Positions 16,986 through 25,132 are shown, numbered from the stretch's first letter. The stretch is DNA of 34,357 nucleotides from Verrucomicrobia bacterium UBA7008 (GCA_002449695.1 DJXI01000019.1:1460-35816), one strand, 5' to 3'. Notes: generated by a model from the letters alone, not told the origin. Made by a program: numbers and translations.

Positions 16986-17848
16986 CAGAAGTTGAACGTG
17001 ACGCCGACGCCGCCCCAGGCGAAGTCCTTGTACTTGCCGTAGTCGCCGCCGTGCGCCTGCTCGGCCGCGTCGCGCAGGTCGTGATCGACGATGTGGCAGT
17101 AGGCGACCTTCGCGAAGAGGCCGAAGTGGTCGGTCAGCTGATAGGTGCCCTCCAGCATGAGCTTCATCGTGGCGAGGCCCGAGCCGTTCATCTTGTTGTT
17201 CTCCTTCAGGCCGTAGCGCGGGAAGCACCAGCCGTAGTTGGAGTTGCGCCAGACGAACGTGGCCGACGGCGTGAGCGTCAGGCGCTCGCAGCAGGAGACG
17301 GGCTTCTTGAGACCGAACTCGATCAGGTTGCCGTCCGTCTCGTGGTACTCGTGCACGAAGTTCGCGAACGGGATCACGAACGGGTTGTCGAGCTGGACGT
17401 AGTGGTTCCAGTCCACCGTGGTGTCCGTCTTGCCCCACATGTGCTCGTGGCGGCGGTGGGGGTAGTAGTACCACACGACGGACGTGCGGTAGGTCAGGCC
17501 CCACTTCTCCTCGTCGTCAAACCAGTAGGTGTAGCCGTAGTGGACGTTGAAATCCCATTCGTTGAACGCCTTGCCGTAGGCGTTGCGGCGGCGGTCGGTG
17601 AGGTCCGTGTTCGACCAGATGCCGAGGCCGAAGTAGCCGAGCGAGGTGCCGTCCCACGACAGGTTGGCGTTGCCTTCCGCATAACCCTGCAGCGTCGGCT
17701 CGGGGTTCACGAGCGAACCGTAGAGCTGGTAGCCCGAATAGAGGCCGTAGTTGCCGAAGCCCCAGAAGATCGGTGCTTCACTTTCCTCATCCTCGGCGAA
17801 AGCCGTCATCGCAGCCGCCGCCAACGCCGCCATCATCAGTTTTTTCAT
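16985..17848 (-). CDS. Outer-membrane beta-barrel protein heading the GYF_2 operon
   Basis: The 287-residue product has a signal peptide (MKKLMMAALAAAAMTAFA) and a repeating aromatic strand pattern (GFGNYGLYSGYQLYGSL, WDFNVHYGYTYWF, TYRTSVVWYYYPHRRHE). It ends GGVGVTFNF with a C-terminal Phe, as in BAM-dependent barrels. It is distinct from the barrel at 6388-7632. AAGGAAGG stands upstream of the ATG, and a candidate promoter (17902-17931) ends in the preceding fucosidase gene. The stop overlaps the start of the short GYF_2 gene. It is the only clear outer-membrane component of the five-gene operon and may be its surface partner. Substrate or function is unknown. Confidence 0.78.
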   Translation of the reverse strand: MKKLMMAALAAAAMTAFAEDEESEAPIFWGFGNYGLYSGYQLYGSLVNPEPTLQGYAEGNANLSWDGTSLGYFGLGIWSNTDLTDRRRNAYGKAFNEWDFNVHYGYTYWFDDEEKWGLTYRTSVVWYYYPHRRHEHMWGKTDTTVDWNHYVQLDNPFVIPFANFVHEYHETDGNLIEFGLKKPVSCCERLTLTPSATFVWRNSNYGWCFPRYGLKENNKMNGSGLATMKLMLEGTYQLTDHFGLFAKVAYCHIVDHDLRDAAEQAHGGDYGKYKDFAWGGVGVTFNF

Positions 17849-17879
17849 GAGTTGCCTTCCTTTTAGTTTGTTTGTGTGC

Positions 17880-17894
17880 GTAGGGAACCCCTAC
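17880..17894. promoter_or_regulatory. Palindrome at the start site of the GYF_2 operon
   Basis: GTAGGG-AAC-CCCTAC is a perfect 6-bp inverted repeat with a 3-nt centre. It begins at the predicted transcription start (about 17895) of the barrel gene, so an operator or 5' mRNA hairpin is possible. No T-run follows on the minus strand, so it is unlikely to terminate the upstream gene. Confidence 0.4.
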
Positions 17895-17896
17895 TG

Positions 17897-20062
17897 TCAA
17901 TATTCTACCATAAAAGGCGTGCGCTCGTCCACCGTTCCGGCAAGTTCGCGCCGCGTACCGTCGGGCAGTTTCAGCCGCGCCGTCCAGCCGTCCCCTTCCC
18001 ACGCCAGCGATTCAAGGATGATGTTGCCCCTGAGGAGCAGCCCGTCGATCCGCCCGCGCGTCCAGTCCGCCGGCTTTGCGGGCAGGAAGCGGATCGCGAC
18101 GCCGCGCGCCGTCTCCTCGGCGTGGACGAGCATTTCGGAGATGAGATAGGGATAGCCGCCCGAGATGTCGGTGTTGAAGCAGTTCTGCCAGTCGTGGCAC
18201 GAGCCGCCGCCCTCCAGCCAGTTCTTGTCCGTCAGGAGCTTGAGGCACCGCGCCGCGCGCGCCGCGTCGCCGATCTTGCACGCCGCGAGGCCGTTCTGGA
18301 CGTACCCGAACGCCATCGTCTTCGAACGGTGCTCGTTGAAGTCCATGCGCGCGTCGATTGTCTTCTGGATCGCCGCGACGAGCGCCGCGTTCGTCAGGAT
18401 CTCGGCCGGCGCGTCGTCGTAGAGCGCGTAGAGGTGCGAGGCGTGGCGGTGCTCGTTGTTGTCGGGCTGGCCGGGCGCGAGCCACTCGGCGAAGAAGCCG
18501 TTCTCGCTCACCTGGTACGGCGTGAGGCGCGCGCGCAGCGCCGCCCATTTCGCGCGGTCCGCCGCGTCGACGCCGAGCGTTTCCGCCGCGCGGACGACCT
18601 CGCCCAGGAACTGCTTGGCGATGGCGTTGTCCATCGTCGCGTTGACGGCGGTCGGGTTCTTCCCCGCCGGGCTGTTCTCCGGCGAATAGGACGGAGTGAA
18701 CCCGAGCGTACCGTCCGGCAGCTCGACAAGCACATCCTCGTAGTACTGCGCGACCTCCTTCATGAGCGGATAAATCTTCTTCAGCCAGTCCCTGTCCAGC
18801 GTATGGCGGTAGCCGTCGTAGAGGCGCGAGAGGAGCCACGCCGCGCCGCCGTGCCAGTAGACGTGCGGATAGCGCGCGTTGGAGTCGGTCTCGACGCCGG
18901 CGACCGTCGTCTGTGCGGCGGCGCGGAATCCGCGCGCGCCGAAGTGGCGCCGTGCCGCGTCGCGCATTTCGGGCAGCCGCGCCTCGATCCATTTCAGCAG
19001 GCACTCGTTGAACTCGGGCGTCCGGCCGCGGCAGAAGAACGAGATCGCGCACGGCAGGTTGCCGTTCACGGTGAAGCTTGCGAACCACGGCGCGCTCCAC
19101 GTCCCGGCCCAGAGCCCCTGGAGATTCGGCACATGGTCGCCGCCCGTCGACGAGATGATGTTGTAGCGCCCCGCATTGAAGTTGCGCACGATGTCCGCCG
19201 CGTTCGACGGCCCCTCCAGCGCGAACGAGACGCGATCCATCAGCTCGCGCTGGCGCGCGGCGCTTTCAGCAAGGAGCGCGTCGTATCCCGTCTCCGCAGC
19301 CGCAGCAAGCCGCGCCTCCATCAACGCGCGGTTGGACTCCTGTCCCTTCAAAAGCGGCTCTATCGCGACAAAGACCTCTGCGCACTCTGCGCCTCTGCGC
19401 CTCTGCGTTAACAAGACTTCATACCCCACGAGCTCGTTCCACGGATTCTCGTTTTTGAACTCGCAGCGGTAGTAGTCCGGCTCAGAGACAATGCGACGGA
19501 TCCCCTTCGAGAACGCGGCAATGTCGGAACGTCCCGACGGCGCGATTCCCGCAAGCGCGAACAAGACGTCGCTCTTAGACTCGTCCGTCGTCTTGACCGC
19601 TATTACATTCGCTCCGCGCAGCGCGACCATGCGGCGTTCGTACCGGCGTCCTTTGCCGTCCTTCGCATTTACGATGCACTCGCCCGTCTCAAAGTCGGTG
19701 CGGCGCGAATACTCCGAAATTCCACCAAGTCGCATGGAGATTTTCAGGTCGCATGCTGCCATGAATCCGTCGCGGTTGTTATAGTGGCCGGGATTGCGCC
19801 TCGGATGGTTCACGAGCGCGGGCGGCGTCTCACCCGGCTCGGGCAGGTACAGCTTGCAGTGGCTGAGATGGATCGCCTCGTCGTCGATCCGTCCCTCGAC
19901 CATCGCGCCGATCGTCCCGTTGCCGGTCAGGCTCGACCGCTGCCAGTCTTTCGCCGGCGTCGGATAGACGGCGCACCGATCCGCACCGGCGCGCGCCGCG
20001 CCCAGCGCCACGCAGACCGCCACGCCGAGGGCGCGGCCCGTTTGTGACAACATCATTTTCAT
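17897..20062 (-). CDS. GH95-like alpha-L-fucosidase (divergent) with in-frame repeat insertion
   Basis: The 721-residue secreted enzyme (hydrophobic N-terminal signal, about 1-27) resembles glycoside hydrolase family 95, which inverts alpha-1,2-fucosyl or related galactosyl bonds. Matching segments are WQRSSLTGNGTIGAMVEG, NLQGLWAGTWSAPW (313-326), TVNGN with Asn333/Asn335 (the family's activating asparagines), SPEN with Glu462 (probable general acid) and NEHRHASHLYALY (536-548). The usual HPPFQIDGN segment is changed to NCFNTDISGG, so specificity may differ. Residues 218-231 (LTQRRRGAECAEVF) are encoded by a CTCTGCGC repeat inserted without breaking the frame. The gene is 12 nt downstream of the heparinase-like gene with AGAAGG before its ATG. 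The pair probably acts on a fucosylated or sulfated host or algal glycan. Confidence 0.85.
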   Translation of the reverse strand: MKMMLSQTGRALGVAVCVALGAARAGADRCAVYPTPAKDWQRSSLTGNGTIGAMVEGRIDDEAIHLSHCKLYLPEPGETPPALVNHPRRNPGHYNNRDGFMAACDLKISMRLGGISEYSRRTDFETGECIVNAKDGKGRRYERRMVALRGANVIAVKTTDESKSDVLFALAGIAPSGRSDIAAFSKGIRRIVSEPDYYRCEFKNENPWNELVGYEVLLTQRRRGAECAEVFVAIEPLLKGQESNRALMEARLAAAAETGYDALLAESAARQRELMDRVSFALEGPSNAADIVRNFNAGRYNIISSTGGDHVPNLQGLWAGTWSAPWFASFTVNGNLPCAISFFCRGRTPEFNECLLKWIEARLPEMRDAARRHFGARGFRAAAQTTVAGVETDSNARYPHVYWHGGAAWLLSRLYDGYRHTLDRDWLKKIYPLMKEVAQYYEDVLVELPDGTLGFTPSYSPENSPAGKNPTAVNATMDNAIAKQFLGEVVRAAETLGVDAADRAKWAALRARLTPYQVSENGFFAEWLAPGQPDNNEHRHASHLYALYDDAPAEILTNAALVAAIQKTIDARMDFNEHRSKTMAFGYVQNGLAACKIGDAARAARCLKLLTDKNWLEGGGSCHDWQNCFNTDISGGYPYLISEMLVHAEETARGVAIRFLPAKPADWTRGRIDGLLLRGNIILESLAWEGDGWTARLKLPDGTRRELAGTVDERTPFMVEY
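17902..17931 (-). promoter_or_regulatory. Promoter of the GYF_2 operon
   Basis: TGGACG (17926-17931) - 18 nt - TAGAAT (17902-17907) on the minus strand, inside the last codons of the fucosidase-like gene. It shares its -35 and spacing with the promoter at 12356. Confidence 0.6.
19373..19412. repeat. CTCTGCGC repeat array inserted in frame
   Basis: Four imperfect copies of CTCTGCG(C/T) with period 8-9, closing in GTTAAC, lie inside the GH95-like gene. The segment encodes a Cys/Arg-rich stretch unlike its surroundings. Short dispersed repeats of this type occur in many environmental bacteria (general knowledge). Confidence 0.8.
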
Positions 20063-20074
20063 CCTTCTAGTTTA

Positions 20075-22735
20075 TCATATTTCGCCGCCGCCGCGCGACT
20101 TCGCCGTGCCGTCGCCGGCATAGATGTCGACCAGCCGGTCGTCCGCGTAGCTCAGCACGGCGAACGTCGTCCTGAACCGCCGACCGCCGTACGTGAACGC
20201 GGCTTTCTCGCCGTCGGCCGCCAGGATGACGTCGCGCCGCCCCGGCCTGTCCTTGAACGTCACCGTCACCGCCGTCACGTGCGGCGCGCCCTTCACCGGC
20301 GCGGCGGCGACATCGGCGACAACCGCGTCCGTCCCGTTCCCGAACGGCTCGTAGACGGCCACGAACGGCCGCGTCCACGCCTCGCCCGGCCGCCGCACGA
20401 TGAACGCCGGGCACGGCCGCTCGCTGACGGCGCGGTTGTAGTGGCGGAACGCCTTGGGCCCTTCGAGCGCGTACACCGTATCGCCCGCCACGGTTGCGAG
20501 ATGGACGGCCGTCTTCACGCCCTTGTCGTAGTCCACCACGCCGTGCCAGCCGCCGCCCGGCCACGCGCCCACCGTCTTGAAATAATCGTATCCCTTCCCG
20601 CTCTCCGGATCCAGCCTCTCCCGGCCCTCCCCAACTCTCCATTCTCCATTCTCAACTCTCAACATTCCCCTCTTCCCTTCACTCTCAACTCTCAACTCTC
20701 CATTCTCAACTCTCAATTCTCCCCTCTCCCCTCCCCACGTTCCCATCAGATGAAAGATGTAGTCGTGGTACTTCTCCTCGCCGCGCAGGACGCCGCTGCG
20801 GAACACATCGACGTAATAGCCGCTCGCCCGCCCCGTGCGCACGATGCCGACGGTGCGCTGCTGGCGGCAGTCGAAACCGTCGTGTCCGCGAAAATGGCTT
20901 TCGACCTGCACGAACTGGCGATGGGGCGAAACCGTGTTCGTGACCGTCGCGCCCGCCGCCACGGCCGGTTCGCCGACGAGGCGGTCGAACGTCATGGCGA
21001 GATTGTCGTCCGCGCCGCGTCCGTTGGGCGCAACCGTGTTGTGCCCCGCGACATGCCGATAGTACTGGTGCGTTTCGCGGCACCAGTAGTCGGCACCCGC
21101 GCCGCTGTCGGGCGCGAGCACCTCGCCGCGTCCGCAAAATTCGAGATTCAGCCCGTTCGGGTGGCGGTGCCCCATCTGCGTCGAATAGCCGCTGAGCGCA
21201 AATGCGAGCGCATCCGTCACGTTCGTGCCGTTGCGTTCGATGACCGTCGGGTAGCACGGCGCGTAGGAGACGCGCGAGACGGGCGGCGCCGGCACCTCCG
21301 GCACCTCGCCGAGGTAGAAGAAGAACGCGAGGTCGCCGCGCGGCTCGCGCGCGCCCAGCGCGTGAAGGACGCTCGCCGTCTGGATGAACGACGCCTTGTC
21401 CTTCTTCGCGCGCGCATACGCGAGCATCAGTTCCAGCGGCTCGCTCCAGATCTTGTGGTACGACGAGTCGCCCACGTTCGTGATGTATCCGCCGGGAAAC
21501 GTCATCTGCGGCATCGCCCGCGACGCCTTCTGGAGCAGCGGATCGCGCCGCAGGAGATCGAGCCCGTTGCGCCAGTAGATGAAGCCGAACTTGACGAGCT
21601 GCGCGATCGAGCCCTGCCCGTAGCCGCCGGGCGCCTCGGGCCACAGACCCGTCGCCTCGTCGATGTTGGCCCGGAGCACGTCCGCGTACGCGCCGTGGCG
21701 CGCCGTCGTCGGCCCGTAGACGAGACGCTGGACGTAGTAGGCGCGTCCCCGGCCGTCGGCATACGCCGCGTCGTCGTCGAGCGCGAGCGCGTAGAGCATG
21801 GCCGACTGCTGCTCGTTGAGGTTCCAGTTGCCGATGAGCCCGCCGCCGCGCGTCAGCTTGTTGTCGATCATCTTCTCGAAGAAGATGTGGAACTGTTCGA
21901 GCGCCCACGCCCGGCCCTCGCGGTGGCCGGGCGCCCACAACGCGCCGGGGATGCCGTTCGTGAACTCGTCCGACGTGAAATACGTGTCGCGGAAATAGTC
22001 GTAGAGCATGTCCCAGACGAGCGGGATCGCCCAGTAGTGGCGCGTGTCGCCCAGCGTCTCCCACGACAGGAACCCGCAGTTGTCCGTCGCGCCGGGATTG
22101 ACCTCCTCCTGCTGCGCGCCGCCGCGCACGAGCGTCCAGACGATGTCGGCCGCGAACTTCGCGTAGCGCGCGTCGCCTTCGAGCTGGTAGAGGATCGCCG
22201 CGTGATACGCGAGGCGCAGGAAGTGGTCGTTCATGTTCTCGTAGGCCTGCCCCGTCTTCTCGAACGGGATCGACTCGCCGTCCGGGGTGTGCAGCGTTCC
22301 GTCGCCGTACGGCGCTTCGTTCTCCCAGTCGCCCGTCTTGGCCCCGTCGCCCCAGCTGCGCGCGTACGGCGGGCGGATCGTCGGATATTTCGCGTTCCCC
22401 TCGCGGCGCGGGATGTAGTTGCCGTCGGTGTAGAAGCGCGTGTAGCGCCGCCCCTCCTCCCAGTGCATCTGAAGGCGGCTGACGACGAAGGACGGATCGT
22501 CCGCGTGGCGCGCGACGTGACGGTCGACGAGCGCGTGCGTGTCGCGGACGAATTTCGCCGCCCATGCGTGCCGTTCGGCCTTCTTGCGCAGCCGCGGCAG
22601 ATCGTTCGTGGTGAAATAGACGCGCGGATGCGCCGTCGTGCGGAAGTCGCGCGCCGTCACGCGCCGCGCGTCCGCCGCGCCGTCCGCGGTCAGCGCGAGC
22701 GCCGCGGCGAGGAAGACTGCCCCAAATGATTTCAT
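20075..22735 (-). CDS. Heparinase II/III-family polysaccharide lyase with in-frame repeat insertion
   Basis: The 886-residue secreted protein (signal peptide MKSFGAVFLAAALALTADGA) has the layout of heparinase II/III lyases. A helical toroid is followed by a beta-sandwich domain with GHRHPNGLNLEFCGRGEVLAPDSGAGADYW and HYRH/GHNTVAPNG segments holding conserved histidines and an Asp. It should cleave uronic-acid glycans such as glycosaminoglycans by beta-elimination; substrate is unassigned. Residues about 672-702 are ELRVENGELRVE-type repeats encoded by a 7-bp array placed in a loop of the beta-sandwich. The upstream region has an 18-bp dyad and a TAAAAT -10 only 7 nt before the ATG. The gene precedes the GH95-like gene and follows the histidine kinase. 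Confidence 0.87.
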   Translation of the reverse strand: MKSFGAVFLAAALALTADGAADARRVTARDFRTTAHPRVYFTTNDLPRLRKKAERHAWAAKFVRDTHALVDRHVARHADDPSFVVSRLQMHWEEGRRYTRFYTDGNYIPRREGNAKYPTIRPPYARSWGDGAKTGDWENEAPYGDGTLHTPDGESIPFEKTGQAYENMNDHFLRLAYHAAILYQLEGDARYAKFAADIVWTLVRGGAQQEEVNPGATDNCGFLSWETLGDTRHYWAIPLVWDMLYDYFRDTYFTSDEFTNGIPGALWAPGHREGRAWALEQFHIFFEKMIDNKLTRGGGLIGNWNLNEQQSAMLYALALDDDAAYADGRGRAYYVQRLVYGPTTARHGAYADVLRANIDEATGLWPEAPGGYGQGSIAQLVKFGFIYWRNGLDLLRRDPLLQKASRAMPQMTFPGGYITNVGDSSYHKIWSEPLELMLAYARAKKDKASFIQTASVLHALGAREPRGDLAFFFYLGEVPEVPAPPVSRVSYAPCYPTVIERNGTNVTDALAFALSGYSTQMGHRHPNGLNLEFCGRGEVLAPDSGAGADYWCRETHQYYRHVAGHNTVAPNGRGADDNLAMTFDRLVGEPAVAAGATVTNTVSPHRQFVQVESHFRGHDGFDCRQQRTVGIVRTGRASGYYVDVFRSGVLRGEEKYHDYIFHLMGTWGGERGELRVENGELRVESEGKRGMLRVENGEWRVGEGRERLDPESGKGYDYFKTVGAWPGGGWHGVVDYDKGVKTAVHLATVAGDTVYALEGPKAFRHYNRAVSERPCPAFIVRRPGEAWTRPFVAVYEPFGNGTDAVVADVAAAPVKGAPHVTAVTVTFKDRPGRRDVILAADGEKAAFTYGGRRFRTTFAVLSYADDRLVDIYAGDGTAKSRGGGEI
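20632..20722. repeat. 7-bp ACTCTCA/ATTCTCA repeat array inside the heparinase-like gene
   Basis: Units such as ACTCTCA, ATTCTCA and ACTCTCC with period 7, interrupted by a C/T-rich stretch, encode ELRVENG-type heptads (three units = seven codons). The same array type lies in non-coding sequence at 25043-25132. Confidence 0.85.
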
Positions 22736-22742
22736 GGACCTT

Positions 22743-22788
22743 ATTTTACCATTCGCCCCCTCGCCCCGCCATCCCTTGATGTGGTGAG
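22743..22788 (-). promoter_or_regulatory. Candidate promoter and dyad operator of the lyase operon
   Basis: A -10-like TAAAAT (22743-22748) lies 7 nt before the ATG. A degenerate dyad at 22771-22788 matches 13 of 18 positions of ATCACCRCATGTGGTGAT seen upstream of two other secreted genes; its centre is 34 bp from the -10 centre. There is no clear -35, as expected for an activator-dependent promoter. Confidence 0.45.
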
Positions 22789-22830
22789 GGGCTAGGATTC
22801 TAGAATTCTAGGATTCTAGCCCCCTCTCAC
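22784..22830. terminator. Imperfect long hairpin built on a CTAG array
   Basis: GTGAGGGG (22784-22791) and CCCCCTCTCAC (22820-22830) flank CTAG plus three RATTCTAG units (22792-22819), with a perfect CTAGAATTCTAG palindrome at the centre. The arms pair with a 3-nt bulge. It overlaps the kinase stop, so it may end that transcript or be a repeat insertion; no T-run is visible. Confidence 0.4.
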
Positions 22831-24302
22831 GCGTCGTAGGGGACGCGGGCGGTGACGGTCGTGCCGCGGCCGGGCGCGCTGTCGATCGTCAGCATGCCGC
22901 CGCAGGCGACGACGCGCTGGCGCATGCTCGACAGCCCCAAGTGCGTTTCGGCGGCCGACGGCCGCGCGCCGGCGGCGAACGCGTGCGCGTCGAAACCGCA
23001 GCCGTTGTCCGCGACCGACAAGGTCAGCGCGTCCGCACCGAACGAGACGTTCACGTCCACGCGCGTCGCCGCGCCGTGGCGCAGCGCGTTGCCGACGGCC
23101 TCCTGCACCACCATCAGCAGAAGACCGGCGAACTTCCGCGCGCCCGGCGGCTCGCGCCCTTGCGCATCGATGAAAACCACCCCGTCCCAGTGCGCCATGC
23201 GCCCCGCCGCGAAGCGCAGCAGCCCCGTGAACGACTGCGGCCCCTCGCTCTCCTCGGTCATGCCCCAGAGCGCCGCGCGCAGGCCGTGCTGGGTGTAGTC
23301 GAGCGCCGTCTGCGCCTTCTCCAGCTGGGCGCGCTCCTGCGTCGCGCTTTCCGGCAGCATCAAATCGAGCGTTTCCAGCCGGAAGCGGCAGCTGGCCAGC
23401 AGCTGCTGGAAGTTGTCGTGCAGCTCGTAGGAGAAGCGCAGGCGTTCGCGGCGGATCGCGTCCGCCTCCACCTTGTCGCGCACCTTCTCGCGCAGCGTCT
23501 CCTCCAGCTGCACGGCCTTGCGCGCGACGGCCCGCCGCAGGAGCGCCGCCCAGACGAGCACGCCGGCGAGCACGGCGAGGATCGCGCCCACGAGCGCGGC
23601 GAGGCGGCCCGGCGTCCAGAACGGCGCGCGCGTGAGCACCGTCACGCCGTCGATGTCGAGCGGCATCACCGAGACGTTGTTGAAGTCGGTCATCGCGTGG
23701 GTGTGCGGATCGTCCACGGGCGAGTAGAGCATCACGCCCTCCACCGCGACGCGCGCGCCGAGCTTCAGGTCGTCCGGCAGGGGCCGGTCGACGTGGATGG
23801 CGGCGGAGGCCTGGAAGCTGCGCACGCCGTCCGAGACCTGGATCTGCGTGAAGGTTTCGCGCCGGTTGATGTCGCGCACGACGCCCTCGGCGACGACGTT
23901 CAGCCCCCAGAGGTCGGGCGCGGCGGGATCGTTCAGCGGGTGGCGGTAGAGGTCGGCGATCGTGACGCGCCGCGGCGGCGGCACGCGCGCCGTGTCGTGC
24001 CCCGTCACCGCGACTTTCGCGCGGTTGATGCGCGGCGTCGTGAAGGCGGCGCGCGATTCGCCCTCGATGACGGAGACGAGATCGCCGACGGCGACCTTGC
24101 TCACCTGTTCGCGGCCGCTCTGGTCGATGCGCCACGGTCCCGTGCCGTCGTCCGCCATCATGAAGAAATAGGCATCGCTCGTGCGCGCGTACGTGACGAC
24201 GCCGCCGAACGGCAGCGCGTGCGCCGCCGCGCGAACGTAGCCGTCGGCGGCCGCGGCGGACAGTGCGGCAAGAACAAGAAGGATCGTCATAACACGCTTC
24301 AT
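22827..24302 (-). CDS. Sensor histidine kinase (HisKA_3 type) with periplasmic OB-fold-like sensor
   Basis: The 491-residue protein has a signal/anchor at the N-terminus, a periplasmic region (about 20-230), one membrane helix (233-255) and a cytoplasmic kinase. The phospho-accepting His295 is in SYELHDNFQQLL (the HisKA_3 H-box of NarL-partner kinases). The N-box has Asn405 (EAVGNALRHG) and the G1 box VADNGCGFD (430-438), then HLGLSSMRQRV. The periplasmic part GVVRDI...IQVSDGVRSFQA...LGARVAVEGV looks like the OB-fold-type sensor of many verrucomicrobial kinases; the ligand is unknown. It begins 36 nt after the response regulator, its obvious partner. A second frame in the same place is antisense-like. 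Neighbouring carbohydrate enzymes suggest glycan sensing, which is inference. Confidence 0.9.
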   Translation of the reverse strand: MKRVMTILLVLAALSAAAADGYVRAAAHALPFGGVVTYARTSDAYFFMMADDGTGPWRIDQSGREQVSKVAVGDLVSVIEGESRAAFTTPRINRAKVAVTGHDTARVPPPRRVTIADLYRHPLNDPAAPDLWGLNVVAEGVVRDINRRETFTQIQVSDGVRSFQASAAIHVDRPLPDDLKLGARVAVEGVMLYSPVDDPHTHAMTDFNNVSVMPLDIDGVTVLTRAPFWTPGRLAALVGAILAVLAGVLVWAALLRRAVARKAVQLEETLREKVRDKVEADAIRRERLRFSYELHDNFQQLLASCRFRLETLDLMLPESATQERAQLEKAQTALDYTQHGLRAALWGMTEESEGPQSFTGLLRFAAGRMAHWDGVVFIDAQGREPPGARKFAGLLLMVVQEAVGNALRHGAATRVDVNVSFGADALTLSVADNGCGFDAHAFAAGARPSAAETHLGLSSMRQRVVACGGMLTIDSAPGRGTTVTARVPYDA

Positions 24303-24338
24303 TCGTCATTGACCTCCCCGCGAAATGCGGCCGGCGGG

Positions 24339-24956
24339 CTAGGCGCGCAGGATACCCTGGTGGAAGGCGGTCGTGATCGCCTGCGCGGTCGTGGTGCAGC
24401 CGAGCTTGAACATGATCGACTTCGCGTGGCTTGAGACCGTATCGTGGCTGATGCCGAGGATGATGCCCGTCTCCTCGCGGCTCTTGCCCTCGGCGAGGTA
24501 GCGGAGGACGTCCATCTCGCGCGCGGTGAGCGGCGACTCCGGCTCCTTGTACGCCTCCTCGACGAACACGCGGCGGTCGGCGACGACCTTGCGGATCGCG
24601 TCGGCGAGCTCGCGCGGCCGCGTGGTCTTCGGGAGGTACCCGCGCGCGCCCATGTCGCGTGCGCGCTCGACCTCGACCCGGAGCGGCATCCCTGCCATCA
24701 GGATCACGGCCAGGCCGGGGCGGAGGCGCGCGAGCGCGGCCAGCGTCTCAAAGCCGTCCTTGCCGCCGGGCATGCGGATGTCCATCAGCGCGACATCGAC
24801 CGCGAGAGACTTCTGGAGCGCGGCGAGGGCCGCATCGCCCGATTCGAAACTGGCGGCGACGGCGAACCCGGCCGCCGCGAGCATGGCGGAAAGCCCTTCA
24901 CGCACCATCGGATGGTCGTCCACGATCATCACTTTCGTCTGCTTGTCTTTTGGCAT
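24339..24956 (-). CDS. LuxR/NarL-family response regulator
   Basis: The 205-residue protein has a receiver domain with acidic pocket VDD (12-14), phospho-acceptor Asp59 in ALMDIRMPGG, and Lys110 in YLPKTTRP. A C-terminal LuxR-type HTH follows: SPLTAREMDVLRYLAEGKSREETGIILGIS-HDTVSSHAKSIMFKLG. It should be phosphorylated by the kinase encoded downstream and bind DNA as a dimer. The ATG at 24956 is chosen over 24998 because it starts the receiver fold and has AGGAACGAGG upstream. Its promoter is at 24990-25019. It is the natural candidate to bind the dyads upstream of the heparinase-like, beta-strand-repeat and triple-repeat genes; that link is inference. Confidence 0.93.
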   Translation of the reverse strand: MPKDKQTKVMIVDDHPMVREGLSAMLAAAGFAVAASFESGDAALAALQKSLAVDVALMDIRMPGGKDGFETLAALARLRPGLAVILMAGMPLRVEVERARDMGARGYLPKTTRPRELADAIRKVVADRRVFVEEAYKEPESPLTAREMDVLRYLAEGKSREETGIILGISHDTVSSHAKSIMFKLGCTTTAQAITTAFHQGILRA

Positions 24957-24989
24957 ACGCCTCGTTCCTTCTTCGTGTTCGCACGACAT

Positions 24990-25019
24990 ATTATACACTT
25001 TCCCCTCTCCCTCCGTCTA
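24990..25019 (-). promoter_or_regulatory. Promoter of the two-component system
   Basis: TAGACG (25014-25019) - 18 nt - TATAAT (24990-24995), extended TATAATATG, on the minus strand. The predicted start near 24983 gives a leader of about 27 nt. Confidence 0.7.
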
Positions 25020-25042
25020 TCTCACTCTCCACACACTCCCCA

Positions 25043-25132
25043 CACACCAACTCTCCATTCTCAACTCTCATTCTCAACTTTCAACTCCCACTCTCTCCCA
25101 ACTCTCAACTCTCCATCCTCAACTCTCAACTC
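25043..25132. repeat. Non-coding 7-bp ACTCTCA/ATTCTCA repeat array
   Basis: About a dozen degenerate period-7 units fill the gap between the two-component promoter and the terminator of the beta-strand-repeat gene. The array is the same family as the one inside the heparinase-like gene. Apart from this array, the terminator and the promoter, I see no gene in 24957-25212. Confidence 0.85.

Noticed and set aside
17880..17894. Palindrome as a terminator of the fucosidase-like gene
   Set aside because: Only 6-bp arms and no T-run on the minus strand; its place at a predicted start site fits an operator better.
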